In this document: piece after piece, positions 1-12,021 of the stretch | Layout of the letters: each line of letters starts with the position of its first letter | Position numbering within the stretch: the stretch's first letter is position 1 | From: Atriophallophorus winterbourni | Taxonomy: Eukaryota > Platyhelminthes > Trematoda > Plagiorchiida > Microphallidae | Direction: 5' to 3' | DNA: 64,000 nucleotides | Assembly (NCBI GenBank): GCA_013407085.1 | Contig: JACCGJ010014703.1 | Coordinates: 1 to 64,000, forward strand | The notes under the pieces: model-generated | The model's database searches: none | What the model was told of the DNA's origin: nothing | What the model saw: the letters and a program-made list of their open reading frames with translations, nothing else | Made by a program: the position numbers and the translations under genes

Positions 1-330
1 GCAATTCTGAAAGCCAACTTTATTCCAGCCATGGAGCATGCATCCAAAGCTTGGACTCTCTTGCTAAAATAGGATATACGATTGCTTGATAAAATCTGCC
101 AACGTACAGCCAAACTCGTAAGTGGTTTCCGAAAACTGACGAACTAGGAACGATTGCAAAACCTGAGACTCCCTTCTCCCCTTCAAAGATACTAACATAC
201 GAAATATTAAATACCCCATGTCATTCTTTAAAACATTTATCCGACTAGCGTGAGTCACAACATACACGCAGCCACTCAGTGACACTACAAATGTCTCACT
301 CCGGTATCTTTGACAGTTATTTTAATCCTT
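1..330 (+). pseudogene. CR1-type RT C-terminal fragment
   Basis: Translation of the plus strand gives residues like AMEHASKAWTLLLK, then DIRLLDKICQRTAKLVSGF and ERLQNLRLPS. These match the thumb/C-terminal region after the RT core in the window's other CR1-type copies ([28 protein letters not shown]). Stops and frame slips show an old fragment. It runs off the left edge of the window. Confidence 0.6.
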
Positions 331-1135
331 GATTCAATCGGCGTTATACGAATCTCTTGGATAACCCTGGTTTATATGGTTGGCTCGCTTCGCTTTGAGC
401 TTTCTTTTTTTCCTTTCGTCTGTGCGCAGTTTTCTTTTTGTTGAAATGGAAGAAGAAAAACCATGCGCTGCAGACCTGCCTCGGCTGAGCAGATGTTGTA
501 CTGTTGTACCGCTCTGTATCGCTGATTTTCGAAGAGAGAATTTTCATCTTCCTCGTCTACTTTTGTCCCGGACAGTCCAAAATGGATGAGTGCATGTGCA
601 AGATTTCTACTTCCTTTTTGACTGTACACGTGGGTCTATTCATTTAAAACAAAATTTAAAAAACTAGGCATCTAAATGTTCCGCATAACCGATTGCACTC
701 AAATTTATTTGCAATATTTTTCATGCCTTCTACGTTCGATATCTGACCAAGATGACAATAATGATTGGAGCCTCGATGAGTTGGCACGTTTTCCACCCAT
801 TTTTATTTGAAAGTTCTTTTCTCGCTAACAAGACGTTTGCGGACGCAATCTAATTTTAAAATGACATTTTGGCGCCTCTAACCAGGCATGATTAGTGAAA
901 TCACCTTTACGTGTGATTATCATTATTAATTCTCTATTATATAATAGTAAAAACTTCTGTATTAGTATGGAATATGGAGTATTTAGCTTTTAGCTTAAAT
1001 GTTCATCCTACGACAAACTTTGAACGTGACAGGGTATTGAACAAAAATATAAAGATCATCTTCACGAGGCTGTTGCGCCCTTGTGGGTTGAAGTACATTG
1101 TACAACCAGATAATTATTTTTTTTTTTTTCTTTTG
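331..1135. other. No recognised gene
   Basis: AT-rich sequence with only short open frames. A thymine run lies just before the tandem repeat. Nothing can be assigned. Confidence 0.4.
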
Positions 1136-1294
1136 GAAGCTTGCGTTTTGAGTCTGATGGATTGTTCAATGTTTTGGGTAGTACAGAGTGTTCTTCGTCT
1201 CATCTAAATCCAACTGAAGCTTGCGTTTTGAGTCTGATGGATTGTTCAATGTTTTGGGTAGTACAGAGTGTTCTTCGTCTCATCTAAATCCAAC
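1136..1294. repeat. 80-bp tandem duplication
   Basis: Copies at 1136-1215 and 1216-1294 are identical over 79 bases, starting GAAGCTTGCG and ending CATCTAAATCCAAC. Near-perfect identity implies a recent duplication. No coding content is seen. Confidence 0.97.
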
Positions 1295-3640
1295 ACTTTC
1301 ATTTTATTTTAGATTAGTTATATTCAATATCTATGCATAAATGTTGTAAATGCAACCTGTTGGATGAAATCTTGCTAAGGCATAAATTTATTAACCTTCG
1401 TCTATGAAGATAAAATCTGGTTTTGGGTGCCATTCGAGTTCAAATCTTAGTAAATACTACCAAACCAATAGCATTCAAATGGATTTATATTAAACAGATT
1501 TTGCTTAGGAAGTGTAGAATTATTTCAAAAATGAAAATCAACAACTTATTCATAGTTAATAATCAATACGATTTTTGTCATTCGCAATACGCCGGTCGTC
1601 TTATGTTCGGCCGAATCAAATTGATCTACACTAAACTACCTATTTCTATTGTCAGCCAACAACTCATACTTGACAAGAGTAAATCGGTCGATATTTCCGC
1701 TGTTCCGCTCGTGAGTTTCGGATTGTCAGCACTTGATAAATGAAATTCCGGTTTGTAGTTTTGTAATGTGGAACGTGCGCGTGGTTAGTTCGATGACACC
1801 TCTCACCGAAAATGATTGGTAGCATTGTCAGTAGTGGAGAAGCGCCGGACAAGTGGGCAGACGCAAAACACATCTGTCACAAAAACGGAATGTTTTGTTT
1901 CGCGATACAGAGTGTCAATGTGTTCGAACGCTTCGATTAAACTTGCATTCACTCGATTTTATTGGATACTCAGCACACGTTTTAATCGCCTAGAACAGTA
2001 AAAGCACATACTTGGGAAACAATTTGGTAGCCAACACGCTAATAATCCTTGGCGAATTGTGACAATCTTAGAATCGAAAATAATAAGAAAAAGACAGATC
2101 ATGTGACAGATCAAAGCAGTTAAACAGACCAAAATACATTTAAAATTAATAATTTGTTTCCTGTTAAATTTATTTATTCCAATAAATGAGAAAACCTTGT
2201 TTCAGTTAAACTGAACAACAAAGCCTTAAGGCTATGTAAGTGAATGGTAGAATATTGTTATTGAATCGGATTACATAATTATACAAGGCGTCGTGCATAA
2301 TGTACGTGCTGACTCTATGGCTGTGTCACAAAGTTTTTCTTCTAAAACGAAAGCAGAATGAATGATATTCCATTTAAGTAGCATCACAACAAGAACCATG
2401 AGTGACTTCTGATCACAAGACCAGCTCTGATATTAGTGAACCACCAATACATCGAAAGATAGAAGGATCTAACAGCAGCAAACTACGAATGAGCTGATTA
2501 TTTTTTAAGTTTCGAATTTTGGAATTCATCATTAGAGATTGCCGTTATTTTTATGAGAGTACACAATTTATCCTTCACACCTACTTTAAAGATGAACTGA
2601 TCATGGAGGTGTCCCGAACTCGTTGGTGGTAATCTGCTGACAACGCCACTAATGACATCAGGATAAGCGGTGCAAAATATCAGTTAGTATAGACGAGCCG
2701 TTTATTCTCAATGTCGTCAGACCTGAACTATTTAACGATGGAAATAGAAGTGTATTTAAGTCCTAGATAATGTTTGGATGTGGAACAGCACATGTAGGTT
2801 GATAGCACGGGGCACAAACATCATCTTGTGCATCAAAACCTTGGTGAATTTGATGAAACAAGCTAACTCTAACAACTTATTTTATTTTAACACTGTATTG
2901 CAGACGAAATCCATTCAACATTGATGGACGATATTTTTGCAGCATCCAAAACTATATGGAACCGTTCAATGGCTGAACATTTATTTAATGTTCGCATCCA
3001 TAAATAACAATATAAAAAGATAAATTGCTGAAATTAATACAGCCAAGTCTAGGAAAAATGACATGAAATCTTTGCGATTATTTACTTTATGGAATGTGGT
3101 AATCTGATTAGAAATTAGTCACTTCATTAGGTATGATTTGCTGAGATCGTATGAGGAATAGTAGTAAAACTAAAAGCAAGGTGAAACCAAAATGTTTCGC
3201 ATTATTTCACAAAAATTTATTGTATTTATTTGGAAGCAACACATTCGTTATTATCGATGTCATCACTAATACTTCAGCAAAGTTTTTAGCGAAATATTAA
3301 TTGCAAGCGACGTAGCCTATACAAAAGCCGACATGAAACTTCATGCAGGTATATTATAAACAAACTACATTGGACAACATACAGAAAGCAACTCCATATT
3401 CTTTCCTTTATTGTTGAAAGCTCAGTTTTCGAGGCTAATTCTGGAACTGTATAGTTAACTTTAAATGATTGCCAACACAGCAATAATTCAGTTTGAGGCT
3501 TTTAGTAACATCATTCGATCTTCCCGTCTGACACGGGATTGTTAGGAACCTAACAATTATTTTTAAAATTTAACAACAATTCCGAATTCGGAAGAATTTT
3601 GTTAAATTCTTACTGGAACTAATCCTACTATCCCCACATG
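1295..3640. other. No recognised gene
   Basis: AT-rich DNA with short frames only. A 20-bp near-perfect palindrome (ATTGTTAGG, AA, CCTAACAAT) lies at 3538-3557. Nothing else was identified. Confidence 0.4.
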
Positions 3641-3690
3641 AAGATGGCAAACAGCCAAAATGATATTGTGATGTTTACATGATGATTATT
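3641..3690 (+). repeat. Family B repeat fragment
   Basis: The stretch CTACTATCCCCACATGAAG followed by GGCAAACAGCC matches the hammerhead-like part of family B read in the plus direction. The downstream GAAA is changed to AAAA. It is a short, decayed fragment. Confidence 0.4.
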
Positions 3691-3949
3691 AATTTTAATC
3701 ATTTTATCTTGAAAGGTAAGGCCATTCTCCAATACAATTCAACATGACCTTGATCAAAATGTGAGCGATTTAAAAAGAACGTTGCGCTTTTTAGCCACTG
3801 TTGGGTAAGGTTCGCCCAACCAACCTGTTTAACCAGATGTGCCATAATTATGCAGATGGAGTTAAACCTGTAACCTTGAACAAAGATGCTGATTTGCATG
3901 CATTTCCATCACACACCCCACGACCGGTTTCGTGCTGTTTCGTCGTACT

Positions 3950-3997
3950 GTTCCTAACTGATGAGTGGAAGCAGTACGAAACCGGTCATGGGGTGTG
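3950..3997 (+). ncRNA. Type I hammerhead-ribozyme-like motif
   Basis: CTGATGA (3958-3964), GAAA (3978-3981) and GTC (3985-3987) are all present with the right order and spacing. Stem III is the self-complementary ACCGGT, too short to form a stable hairpin alone, so dimeric cleavage is the likely mode. Stem II is weak here (GTG/TAC). Stem I pairs only in part. Confidence 0.55.
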
Positions 3998-4183
3998 TGA
4001 TGGAAATGCATGCAAAGAAGTATTTTAGTTCATGGTTATGGGTTTAACCCCATTGACCATGTGCTTGGACATATGTGATTAAACAGGTTGGTCGTATCAG
4101 CCTTATCCAACAGTGGCATACAAGCACTACTTGTTTACCATTCCTCCACTGTTTCAAGCGTATGCGGATTCTGGTCTTACTAT

Positions 4184-4226
4184 CCCTACCTGATGAGTGC
4201 AAACAGTACAAAACATGTCGTGGTGT
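4184..4226 (+). ncRNA. Hammerhead-like motif, core mutated
   Basis: It has stem I strand CCCTAC, core CTGATGA (4190-4196), stem II GTGC-AAACA-GTAC and GTC (4217-4219). The essential GAAA reads AAAA, so catalysis is probably lost. It keeps the best stem I 5' strand, CCCTAC, which would pair with GTGGGG of other copies. Confidence 0.5.
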
Positions 4227-4519
4227 GTGTGATGGAATTGCATATAAATAAACTTTTCAATAGGTTTTAGTTTGCGCTATTATTTGCGTTTCCTAGACTC
4301 GAAATTCAATGATACAGCCTTAAAAATGTTTTGCGTTTTGGTAACTTAATTCGGGTCAACTGCGTTTCACAAATTACATTACGACGTCTCTAAATTAACA
4401 TAGAGGTTTTCAAAAGAAAATTTGATAAATAGAAGTTAAACATTGCGACTTGGAACGACAGATTTTGTCGCCATACTCGAAAATAACATAGATAACTTCA
4501 TTGAGCGCGGTAATGTCAG

Positions 4520-5000
4520 CGACAGCTCAGTACAAGGTCTCGTGGATAAAACGCATTTGCGGTTGCTGGCTGTTTGCCGGCTTTAGGTGGAGACAGTAGG
4601 ATTAGGTTCAGTGAGCCTTGAAACAATGGATAAGTGGTAAACAAAGTTATACTTAAATGCCACTGTTACATAGGATTCGTACAAAGAACCACGATGTTCA
4701 AATACAGAATCACATACTGATTCGTAGTCAAGCACTCAAAGCGCTTATGTATGATCAAAGTAATGTGTCGCTCACATCCTCCGCACTTGCATACCACTAC
4801 CGGTTTCTGACTGTTTGCCATTGTCAGGTGGATACAGTAAGATTAAGCTCAGTTCGCCTTGAAACAGTGGTAAACTGCTAAACAGTTATGCTTGAATGGC
4901 ACTGCCAAATAAGATTCTCACAAAGAACCACGATGTTCAAATACAGAATCATATTGTGATTCCCGGTTAGGCGAACGAGGCGCGTAACATTGATCAATGT
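4520..5000. repeat. Family B repeat, tandem dimer of ~239-bp units
   Basis: The block ACGATGTTCAAATACAGAAT recurs at 4691 and 4930, giving a 239-bp period. Each unit carries GACAGTAGGATTAGG-like and GCCTTGAAACA blocks. Read on the minus strand it has CCACCTGA, GGCAAACAG, GAAACCGGTAGTGG (4793-4831). This is a degenerate hammerhead layout with stem I CCAC/GTGG. Confidence 0.65.
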
Positions 5001-7925
5001 ACAATTTTAATCCTATTCGTCACAAGCATATTAGAATCCGTGAAGGATTCTAATAGCCAAATTTGATTTAGTATGAGTGCTTTGGTTTCCATCATGGTAT
5101 TTTTATCATGTTTATGTTAATAAAACCCTTTTAATTCAACACAAGTACCGACAATTAGTTGATAATTTTTTATTGCACACTTAAAAATTATAATTGTTTA
5201 TATTTCTTTTACGATTGCTAAAGGAATATATTTTGAAATATAATAATATAATATATTCAGGTATTCGATTTCGAATTATTTGTTGTTGAAAGGTCAGTGA
5301 AAATTTATACCGAAAATTGTTTGCTAACTCCCACATACATTACTATATTCAAAATATTAGGAGACCTTGTAAGTAGATCTAAAATCATAAAGACAATTGT
5401 TCGTAAATTGTACGGATTCCCATGTTGCCTGTTTGCACAACATTAATAAATGGCGGTAAATACAAAGACAAATTCAGAAAATATCAAATTAACTCACTCA
5501 AATTGATCAAAACTCCGATTACGCATGAAAAAATCCACGACGCCATTCGAGAAATTGAACTTGGCTCCCGTAGTGTTGGGAACAATGAAATGTGTGCGTT
5601 CGGCAAAGGTCACACAGCGATTAATTGATTCTTTTCAGCTAATTAGACTGCCAGTTGATACCATCCACGTTTAACAAGTGTTTAACGAACCAAAAGCGGA
5701 AATCTGGAATGTAAATAATTAATGTTGGTTTATCAAATAATACGTTGGCCTAATTGCTTTCAGATGTTCGAATTCAGTTAGTTTGAATATATTATGTAAA
5801 ACAATGCATGTTCTCGTATGCAAAGTAAAACTTTACTGAATAGTTTAGGCTTTGGCTGCAGTAAGTTGTTATTATACCATTGAAAGCTAACTGCTCAGTG
5901 TACATTTGCTTACAAGTTTTGAATTTGTTGCTAACATTCCAATAATAATTGTGAGCAAGAACATCTATCGGTTTTTAAGGGTCTTGAGTGCTTGAACGAG
6001 ATGCACTTTGTAATTCTCAATTTGAACAAAGGGGTTTGGTGCTGGAACTATATGAGACAATGGCTTTCGTGTATAAATTTGTTTATTACAAAAACAGCAT
6101 GTTTTCACTCTTATGAAACATATAAGCATAAGAATTTGGTTAGTTTCGAGTTCTAACTACTAATAAAATCCTGTTTTTGGAATCGTGCCATGCATTATTC
6201 AGGTTTTATCATTATTTGCTCGCTGACTTAGATGCAATAGGTTATATATACCATTAATTCGACGTTTAACTAATATCTCAAATACGCCGTCAAATCTGTT
6301 TTCCTCGTGAACTTTACTGCGCTGCTTTTCCCGTTCATAATTTTAGGGCCATTTTCATAAAATAATAGAACCAGATTGTTTCTAATCGATGATTGTTATA
6401 TATTACTCATATGAATGTGAGGATAAAACACAACACATAAATGATCTATTACGACTGTGTTCTTTATTGTTGCACGAAATATTAGAGGTTAACGCTGGGT
6501 TAGCTCAGCTGATGGCCAGCCAGCAATTTCTTTTACGTGAAACAGAGCAACACATCTACGTTTATCATGAGATGGCCTTGCCTGATTATGGATTTTATTG
6601 AGAAGCAAAAACGTGGTTTCTTATTAGCAACCATTGATTGGCCGTAGTTTGAATTCAAGCTTATTCATGTATCTTAGTTAACTTCTAGCAGTCGCTCAAC
6701 TCAAATATTTTTCACCTCTTCATACTGGATTTCAAAAGTACAGCGTCCACCTAATCGTATTTATTTTTAAGCAGTGCAGACCCTTTTATACGCATGTGAT
6801 TCACAAATCAGTATAGTTTATTCGACGCCAAAAATGTTTCTCTTTGGAAAACTCATTTGCAAGGTTTCAAAACATGTGAAAATAATTACTTTCAATGAAG
6901 TCGGAATTCTCACATCAAAGTTATTAATGTCGACCTAGAACTTCTACAGTGGTTAACGTTTGTCATTACACAACAACCGTGAACAACGAATGTGGAATCC
7001 AAAACGATTGCATGTCGGGATTGAATGTGTAGTTTTATCGTGTCTTCAGGAAGTCAGGCGACAACACTACCAGTTGGTGTGATGCTAGATGTCATCAAAT
7101 TGTGGCTGAACTATTACTGGAGTCGAAGTTTCAAATATTCTTCAGATAATCGTTAATTCCCATTTTACAAAAGTGGATTGTGAAGAACTACGTATTAATA
7201 GATGACACATTTTTGATGGAACACTCAACACTGCAAGTAGATGTTGTTGTCACCACAAATCGATAAAACTCTTAGATTGTTTAGCCTTTCAGCGACCTGA
7301 CACTCACAAACTTAAGTTATGAATGATTACCAGGCTGGATAATCTTTTGTAATTGAATTTTTCTCTAGTGTTTGATAAATGGGAGTATGCTAGTGGTAAA
7401 ATTAATTATATTCGGTGTGTGAAATGGTATGAAAACGATATTTCAATGCTTTTGTCACATTTTATTGTCATGATCGTAGATGAAAATCAAAATCTTTAGG
7501 ATGTTGATATTATACTCAAAACATCACCGTTAATTGAATGCCGACAGCGACCTACAATAAGCCAGAATTCATCGTGCGCAAGTAATAGAATTAACATTCG
7601 TCAATTATATCTTCTTAATTAGATAACACTCCCAATTCGTAAACCAAATACAGATTTACGGTCATCGAACAGCAATCGATAATAACGAAAGTTTTGTATA
7701 ATTGAAGTAGCATTAATTCACAAATTACTCAAGTGAAATGATGACGTTACTTTGCTTCTAAAATTATGATCAACCAATCACGCATAATAAAGGAAATTCA
7801 TTCACGTTTATCGTAGCTCAATGTAAGGTGAAGTACCTGTAAAGTAATGGAGCGGTTTTTTAACATATATATAGGAAAGAAATTTGTGTGCAATCAGTTA
7901 GAGCATTTTCTTAAAACGTTTCACT
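5001..7925. other. No recognised gene
   Basis: Long AT-rich stretch with short frames. A perfect 9-bp hairpin (TTAGAATCC, loop GTGAA, GGATTCTAA) lies at 5031-5053, just past the family B dimer. A D-arm-like TAGCTCAGCTGATGG occurs near 6500 without a matching tRNA. Nothing else is assignable. Confidence 0.4.
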
Positions 7926-8160
7926 TCTTGTTCTTGTTGTCCTCTTCCGGTCAATTTCAATCATGAATCTATATCGCGAAGGCATGAGTGTTTCATGCTT
8001 CACGGCTTTCGAATCAGTAAACAATCTCATTCGGGGAGTACAAACGCTCCCGCAGTGCTCAAAGCATTACGCATTCCGATCAGCGGCTGTTTCCCGATGT
8101 CAACGTTGATCTATGTTTAGCAACCGCTAGCAACATCTGCTCTTCACCAGCTTGTAACTG
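7926..8160 (+). repeat. Dispersed repeat family C, copy 1
   Basis: It aligns by eye with 18110-18330: shared blocks include TTCATGCTTCAC, TTTCGAATCAGTAAAC, a CGGGGAG/CTCCCG hairpin, and TCTGCTCTTCACCAGCTT. The copy is diverged and no coding frame is conserved. Origin is unknown. Confidence 0.5.
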
Positions 8161-9414
8161 AACTGAATAGAGCTAGCGATCATTGAACACCTAGGTACAT
8201 TTTTCGACTCAGTTTGAACGAAACATGAGTATTATCGTATTGATATATTCAAACTATCACTGAAAATAACCGCATCGATACCATTGATGAGATTTCCAAA
8301 CATGTTAACGATATTGTTCTAATCTATGATTGAATTTTACCAGTTAAAATCACAATGCTGTTGCTTAAAAGGTGTACCAGGCTCAGAGAGTGCATGATTG
8401 ATGGTCTGATCGATTTTTTTATTCAAAAAATCCTGAAGCAAACATTAATTAGTAATAAATAATTGATGGTAATTTGATGAAGTTATATTTTAAAAAATTT
8501 CATTGAAATAATTTTTTAGGTTCAAACGATTTCGCAAGTAAAATGTTAGCTGATTTTCGGGTCTGCTTACTGGCATATTTTGAACAACGTTGTTATAAGA
8601 GCGCTTGTCAAAGTGACATATTTGCTGTGATCTACTTGGAAAACTTCATGCCAGGTGAGTGGACTAATTTTGATGTGAGGCGTAATTAGATTTCAACATT
8701 GGGATATTGATCTCTTTGAACTTAATCGATAAATTGAACAAGGTCGAATGAAACGAGTAAAATAGTTATTCCGTAGAGAGCACAAGTGTATATTACGCAG
8801 AACATGCACTTAATATACGGCTAATCTTGAACAGTCTATGAGTAGAGAGCAAATTTGAAAGATTACAAGAGTGCTCCCAAACAGGTAGCATCATCTATTC
8901 AATCTTTTCAAAAAGTTTCTGAAAAGGGCAATTTGGAACACATTTTTAAGAATGTATCTATCTTTTGGGAGAATTTTGGTAATGGGTGGTGAAATTTTAA
9001 AATTCAATTTCAAGAATTCATGGTTAGAGCAGACGTCAGCTCCACAAACAAGCAGCGTACAATCTAATCAAATATTAATAAATTTCAATTACAAATTTCG
9101 GCAATTAAGATGACTAATTTTGATACCAAAACAAAGCCGACAGGTACTGGACACAATATTGGTTAATTTCTCGCTAACGCATTCAAATAAATAAGTAAAA
9201 ATGTCGGAAATAGTGTAAACATTTCTTCTTGTTTGATTTTATTTAATTCAAAATACTATTGTATATGTTTTATTTTATATTGGCCTCTTTCCTTGTTACA
9301 GAACTCTTTATGAAGACGTGTTGTAAAACTATTTAATAAAACAAATCGAAGAAAAATAAAATCAGCTTTTGGAATGTCTACACCCCGTCAGCGTGTAAAT
9401 AACACTGATCAACC
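8161..9414. other. No recognised gene
   Basis: AT-rich DNA without a supported gene, RNA or repeat. Confidence 0.4.
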
Positions 9415-9570
9415 GACTACTGCTTCTTGCTGTGAACGAATAGAACTGTTTCATCATTCGAAAAGCTGTAGATCGTGAAACCATCATTTGCTTGACCTGA
9501 ACATCCATGGTCGAGACCGATCGAAGGAGGCCAATGACAAAACACCGTAACGTCAATATTACACGTTTTG
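9415..9570 (-). repeat. Dispersed repeat family C, copy 2
   Basis: On the minus strand it reads TTGGCCTCCTTCGATCGG, CGACCATGGATGT, ATGATGGTTTCACGATC and TTTTCGAATGATGAAAC, matching the 5' half of the copy at 18121-18210. The 3' half with the hairpin is missing. Confidence 0.5.
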
Positions 9571-11599
9571 CTTTGTGCTTTCATCGCATAGAGAAACAAC
9601 AAATGACCTGATACATACAATTTTCAATGTATTATGTTTTGTACGGTCCACCTACCTTATTTGTTTAGTTGATCCGTAAATAGAATCCACGTCAAACAAG
9701 CGAAAATTATAATATATTACTTATTGTTTGTTCACGTGCACTGCAAAGGTATTACCACTTTCGTGAGTGAATAAGTGAGAAAGATTGTCTTCCGATGACA
9801 AGTTTCCTAAAAATGCATGTGAAAAATTTGAAATTTTGACTGAATCGCATCCTGGTTTGCGAGTTTTTATTCATATAATTTCATACAAGGTTTTCGCGGT
9901 ACAGATGCATATCAATCTAAGAATAAAAATCAATAATTTTACGCGCAAAACATGTCTATCATAGATTTAAATCTTCAAACGAAAGAAGAAAAATTTCCGT
10001 GAGTTATCCGCTAATACGTGCCTTCCATGTGCGAATACGCTTGAATAAATTTTATCTGATATGTTAAATGTTCCAAACAAAACCCGATTTCTCGAATGAA
10101 CATATTACGGCTAAAATAATGCGAAATATATGAAATATATCAGCGGGTCAAAACTCTCAGTTTTCTAGTAAGATTCTAATGTAAACCTGATCTAATCGGT
10201 CAGAGTTCGAAAGTAAAAAAATCAATTCATTTGGTTAGTATTATTTATTTCTCTCACTCACCTTGGTACAGACGGTCAAATGTGCCGATAAATCAAATCA
10301 AAATGCGAAATGAATAACTCCAAACTATTCGGTGTAGCTGTTTCTTTTACAGCAAGACTGGTCGAAAACCACAATGAATAAATCAGAATTTGATTGAACG
10401 GGGGTGTGCTATCGCCACCAGTCCTCGGACTAATTTCATTGGTGGGAATTTTCGAAACAATTACTACACTCGAATGGCACACAATGCATGCTCAGTTTGT
10501 GGATGTGCGTGTAGGAAATTGTGGTATAGTAAAGCGTTCGACAAAGAAAAGAAAAGAAAAAGAGAAAAAGAAAACAATCAAAAATTGCACCAAAGTTTAC
10601 AAAAACAAACAAGGCAATGTGTGGTTACCGAGAAGTTTATTATTTCAGTGAGTTTCAAGAAGAGTGATTCAATATTTATCATTAAAGAAAGAAAATAGCT
10701 GTACAATACAATAGCTTATAAGCCTAAATGTCGGAAGAATGGTAGATGGAAATCTTTCTCCAGGCAGTCTGGGGGATGTTCGCGTAAAATGTTTGTTATG
10801 ACAAATTTTTTTCAATGAGCCGTGCATACTGGAATTAGTTATGCTTTGTTTTGAACAGGTGTCTTTGCACGGTTAGTCGAAGCAAATACTTTCAATTGGT
10901 CAAATCGGTGTTGGTACAATGTGTGATGATAAAGATTTCAAGAGAATGCCTACATGGACAAAGTAATAGTTCTGACGACCGTTTACGCAGAAAAATGAAT
11001 GGCGTGTCAATGATTGTTCGTCAAAAGACTGTTAGCAACTTTTAATTAGTAGTTTATTGAAAATGACTCAGAATGTATTATTCTGTAGGCTAGCGATATG
11101 TCTATACTATGCCTATAATCGAGTGTGTTTAATCCTAGACCAGAGGATCTCTAACCAAATGGTTGGTTATACAACGCAGTAACTATTTTGCTTGATTAGT
11201 TATAGATCATTTAAAATTGCGCGGCCTTTTCCTAATGGGATTAGTGACTACGTTTTCGCAGTATAGAACAGGAATTGGTGTATGTTTTTATTTAGTACCA
11301 TTGTTGATTATGGTCAAGTTAAAAGACAGAAAATGCGTCTCATTAACGCGAGTACAGTACATGGAAGATTATAGCCAACCTGTCATTGTAAACTGTGAAT
11401 CACACTCACAATGTAATCGACTCCATATTTTGACTGTCGAGTGCGTATGAAAATGGGAAGCAATTTCCTACCTGCGCAATTTTCTTTACCGGTAACTGAA
11501 CCAGCTTATTTATGTCTAATTGTAATATCAGGCGATCTTTCAAATATTTTATATTCTTATCTCAGACTTTACATTGCGAGTGAAAATAAAATATTTAGC
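9571..11599. other. No recognised gene
   Basis: AT-rich. It includes a purine-rich A/G tract near 10540-10585, which produces a lysine-rich spurious frame. Nothing supported. Confidence 0.4.
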
Positions 11600-12015
11600 C
11601 GGTAACAATTGCAGCAGATCATTTATATACACCAGCAACAGTATTGAGTAGAGTTCTAAAGCATTTGAAGCTTCAATCGTATCTTCTTAGGCTTGAGAAA
11701 TTTCGCCACTCAATCTGACTTTCGCCCACGTTCAGGAACATATCTCGCGAACGAAGCAAGCAGCTTTCCAGAGAAGCCAACAACCTGCTGCCCTCGATTT
11801 AGTAAACAGTGATCAACACGATCGAATGTTTTAGATATAACAAACTAACGAACATGAGCACAACTTTCTTCATTGAAATATTGTGTACAATCGATCTGCG
11901 TCGTGTGCAAATTAATTAGGCATGAATATATTCTTCTATAACTATGATGCGCTTGAAGGAGAGTTTGACATTTCTCAATGTGCCTGATAACGCGGTTGCA
12001 AATTAAACCATCAAG
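11600..12015 (-). pseudogene. Decayed CR1-type RT fragment
   Basis: Minus-strand translation gives CAHVR followed, after a stop, by VISKTFDRVDHCLL, a recognisable form of the RT motif (S)KAFDRVDHxLL that carries the first catalytic Asp region. IEKCQTLLQAHHSYRR upstream resembles the RT finger segment. Several stops make it a relic of about 130 codons. Confidence 0.55.
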
Positions 12016-12021
12016 TATTCG

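Larger units (their letters stand above)
3795..4262. repeat. Family A hammerhead repeat, inverted pair and tandem dimer
   Basis: A minus-strand partial unit (3795-3937) meets a plus-strand tandem dimer (about 3950-4262). The two plus hammerhead sites have GTC/GTC cleavage positions at 3985-3987 and 4217-4219, giving a 232-bp unit. The unit contains GTTTCAAGCG and ACTATCCCTAC ahead of the ribozyme core, and ends near ATGGAAATGCATGCAAA or its variants. It is analogous in layout to the schistosome Sm-alpha repeats. Confidence 0.75.

Noticed and set aside
6493..6560. Possible tRNA gene (D-arm-like TAGCTCAGCTGATGG)
   Set aside because: No T-arm GGTTCGA-type sequence, no paired acceptor stem and no clear anticodon arm at the right distances.
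10390..10698. Lysine-rich 102-codon frame
   Set aside because: Produced by an A/G-rich tract; no domain and two overlapping frames of similar length.
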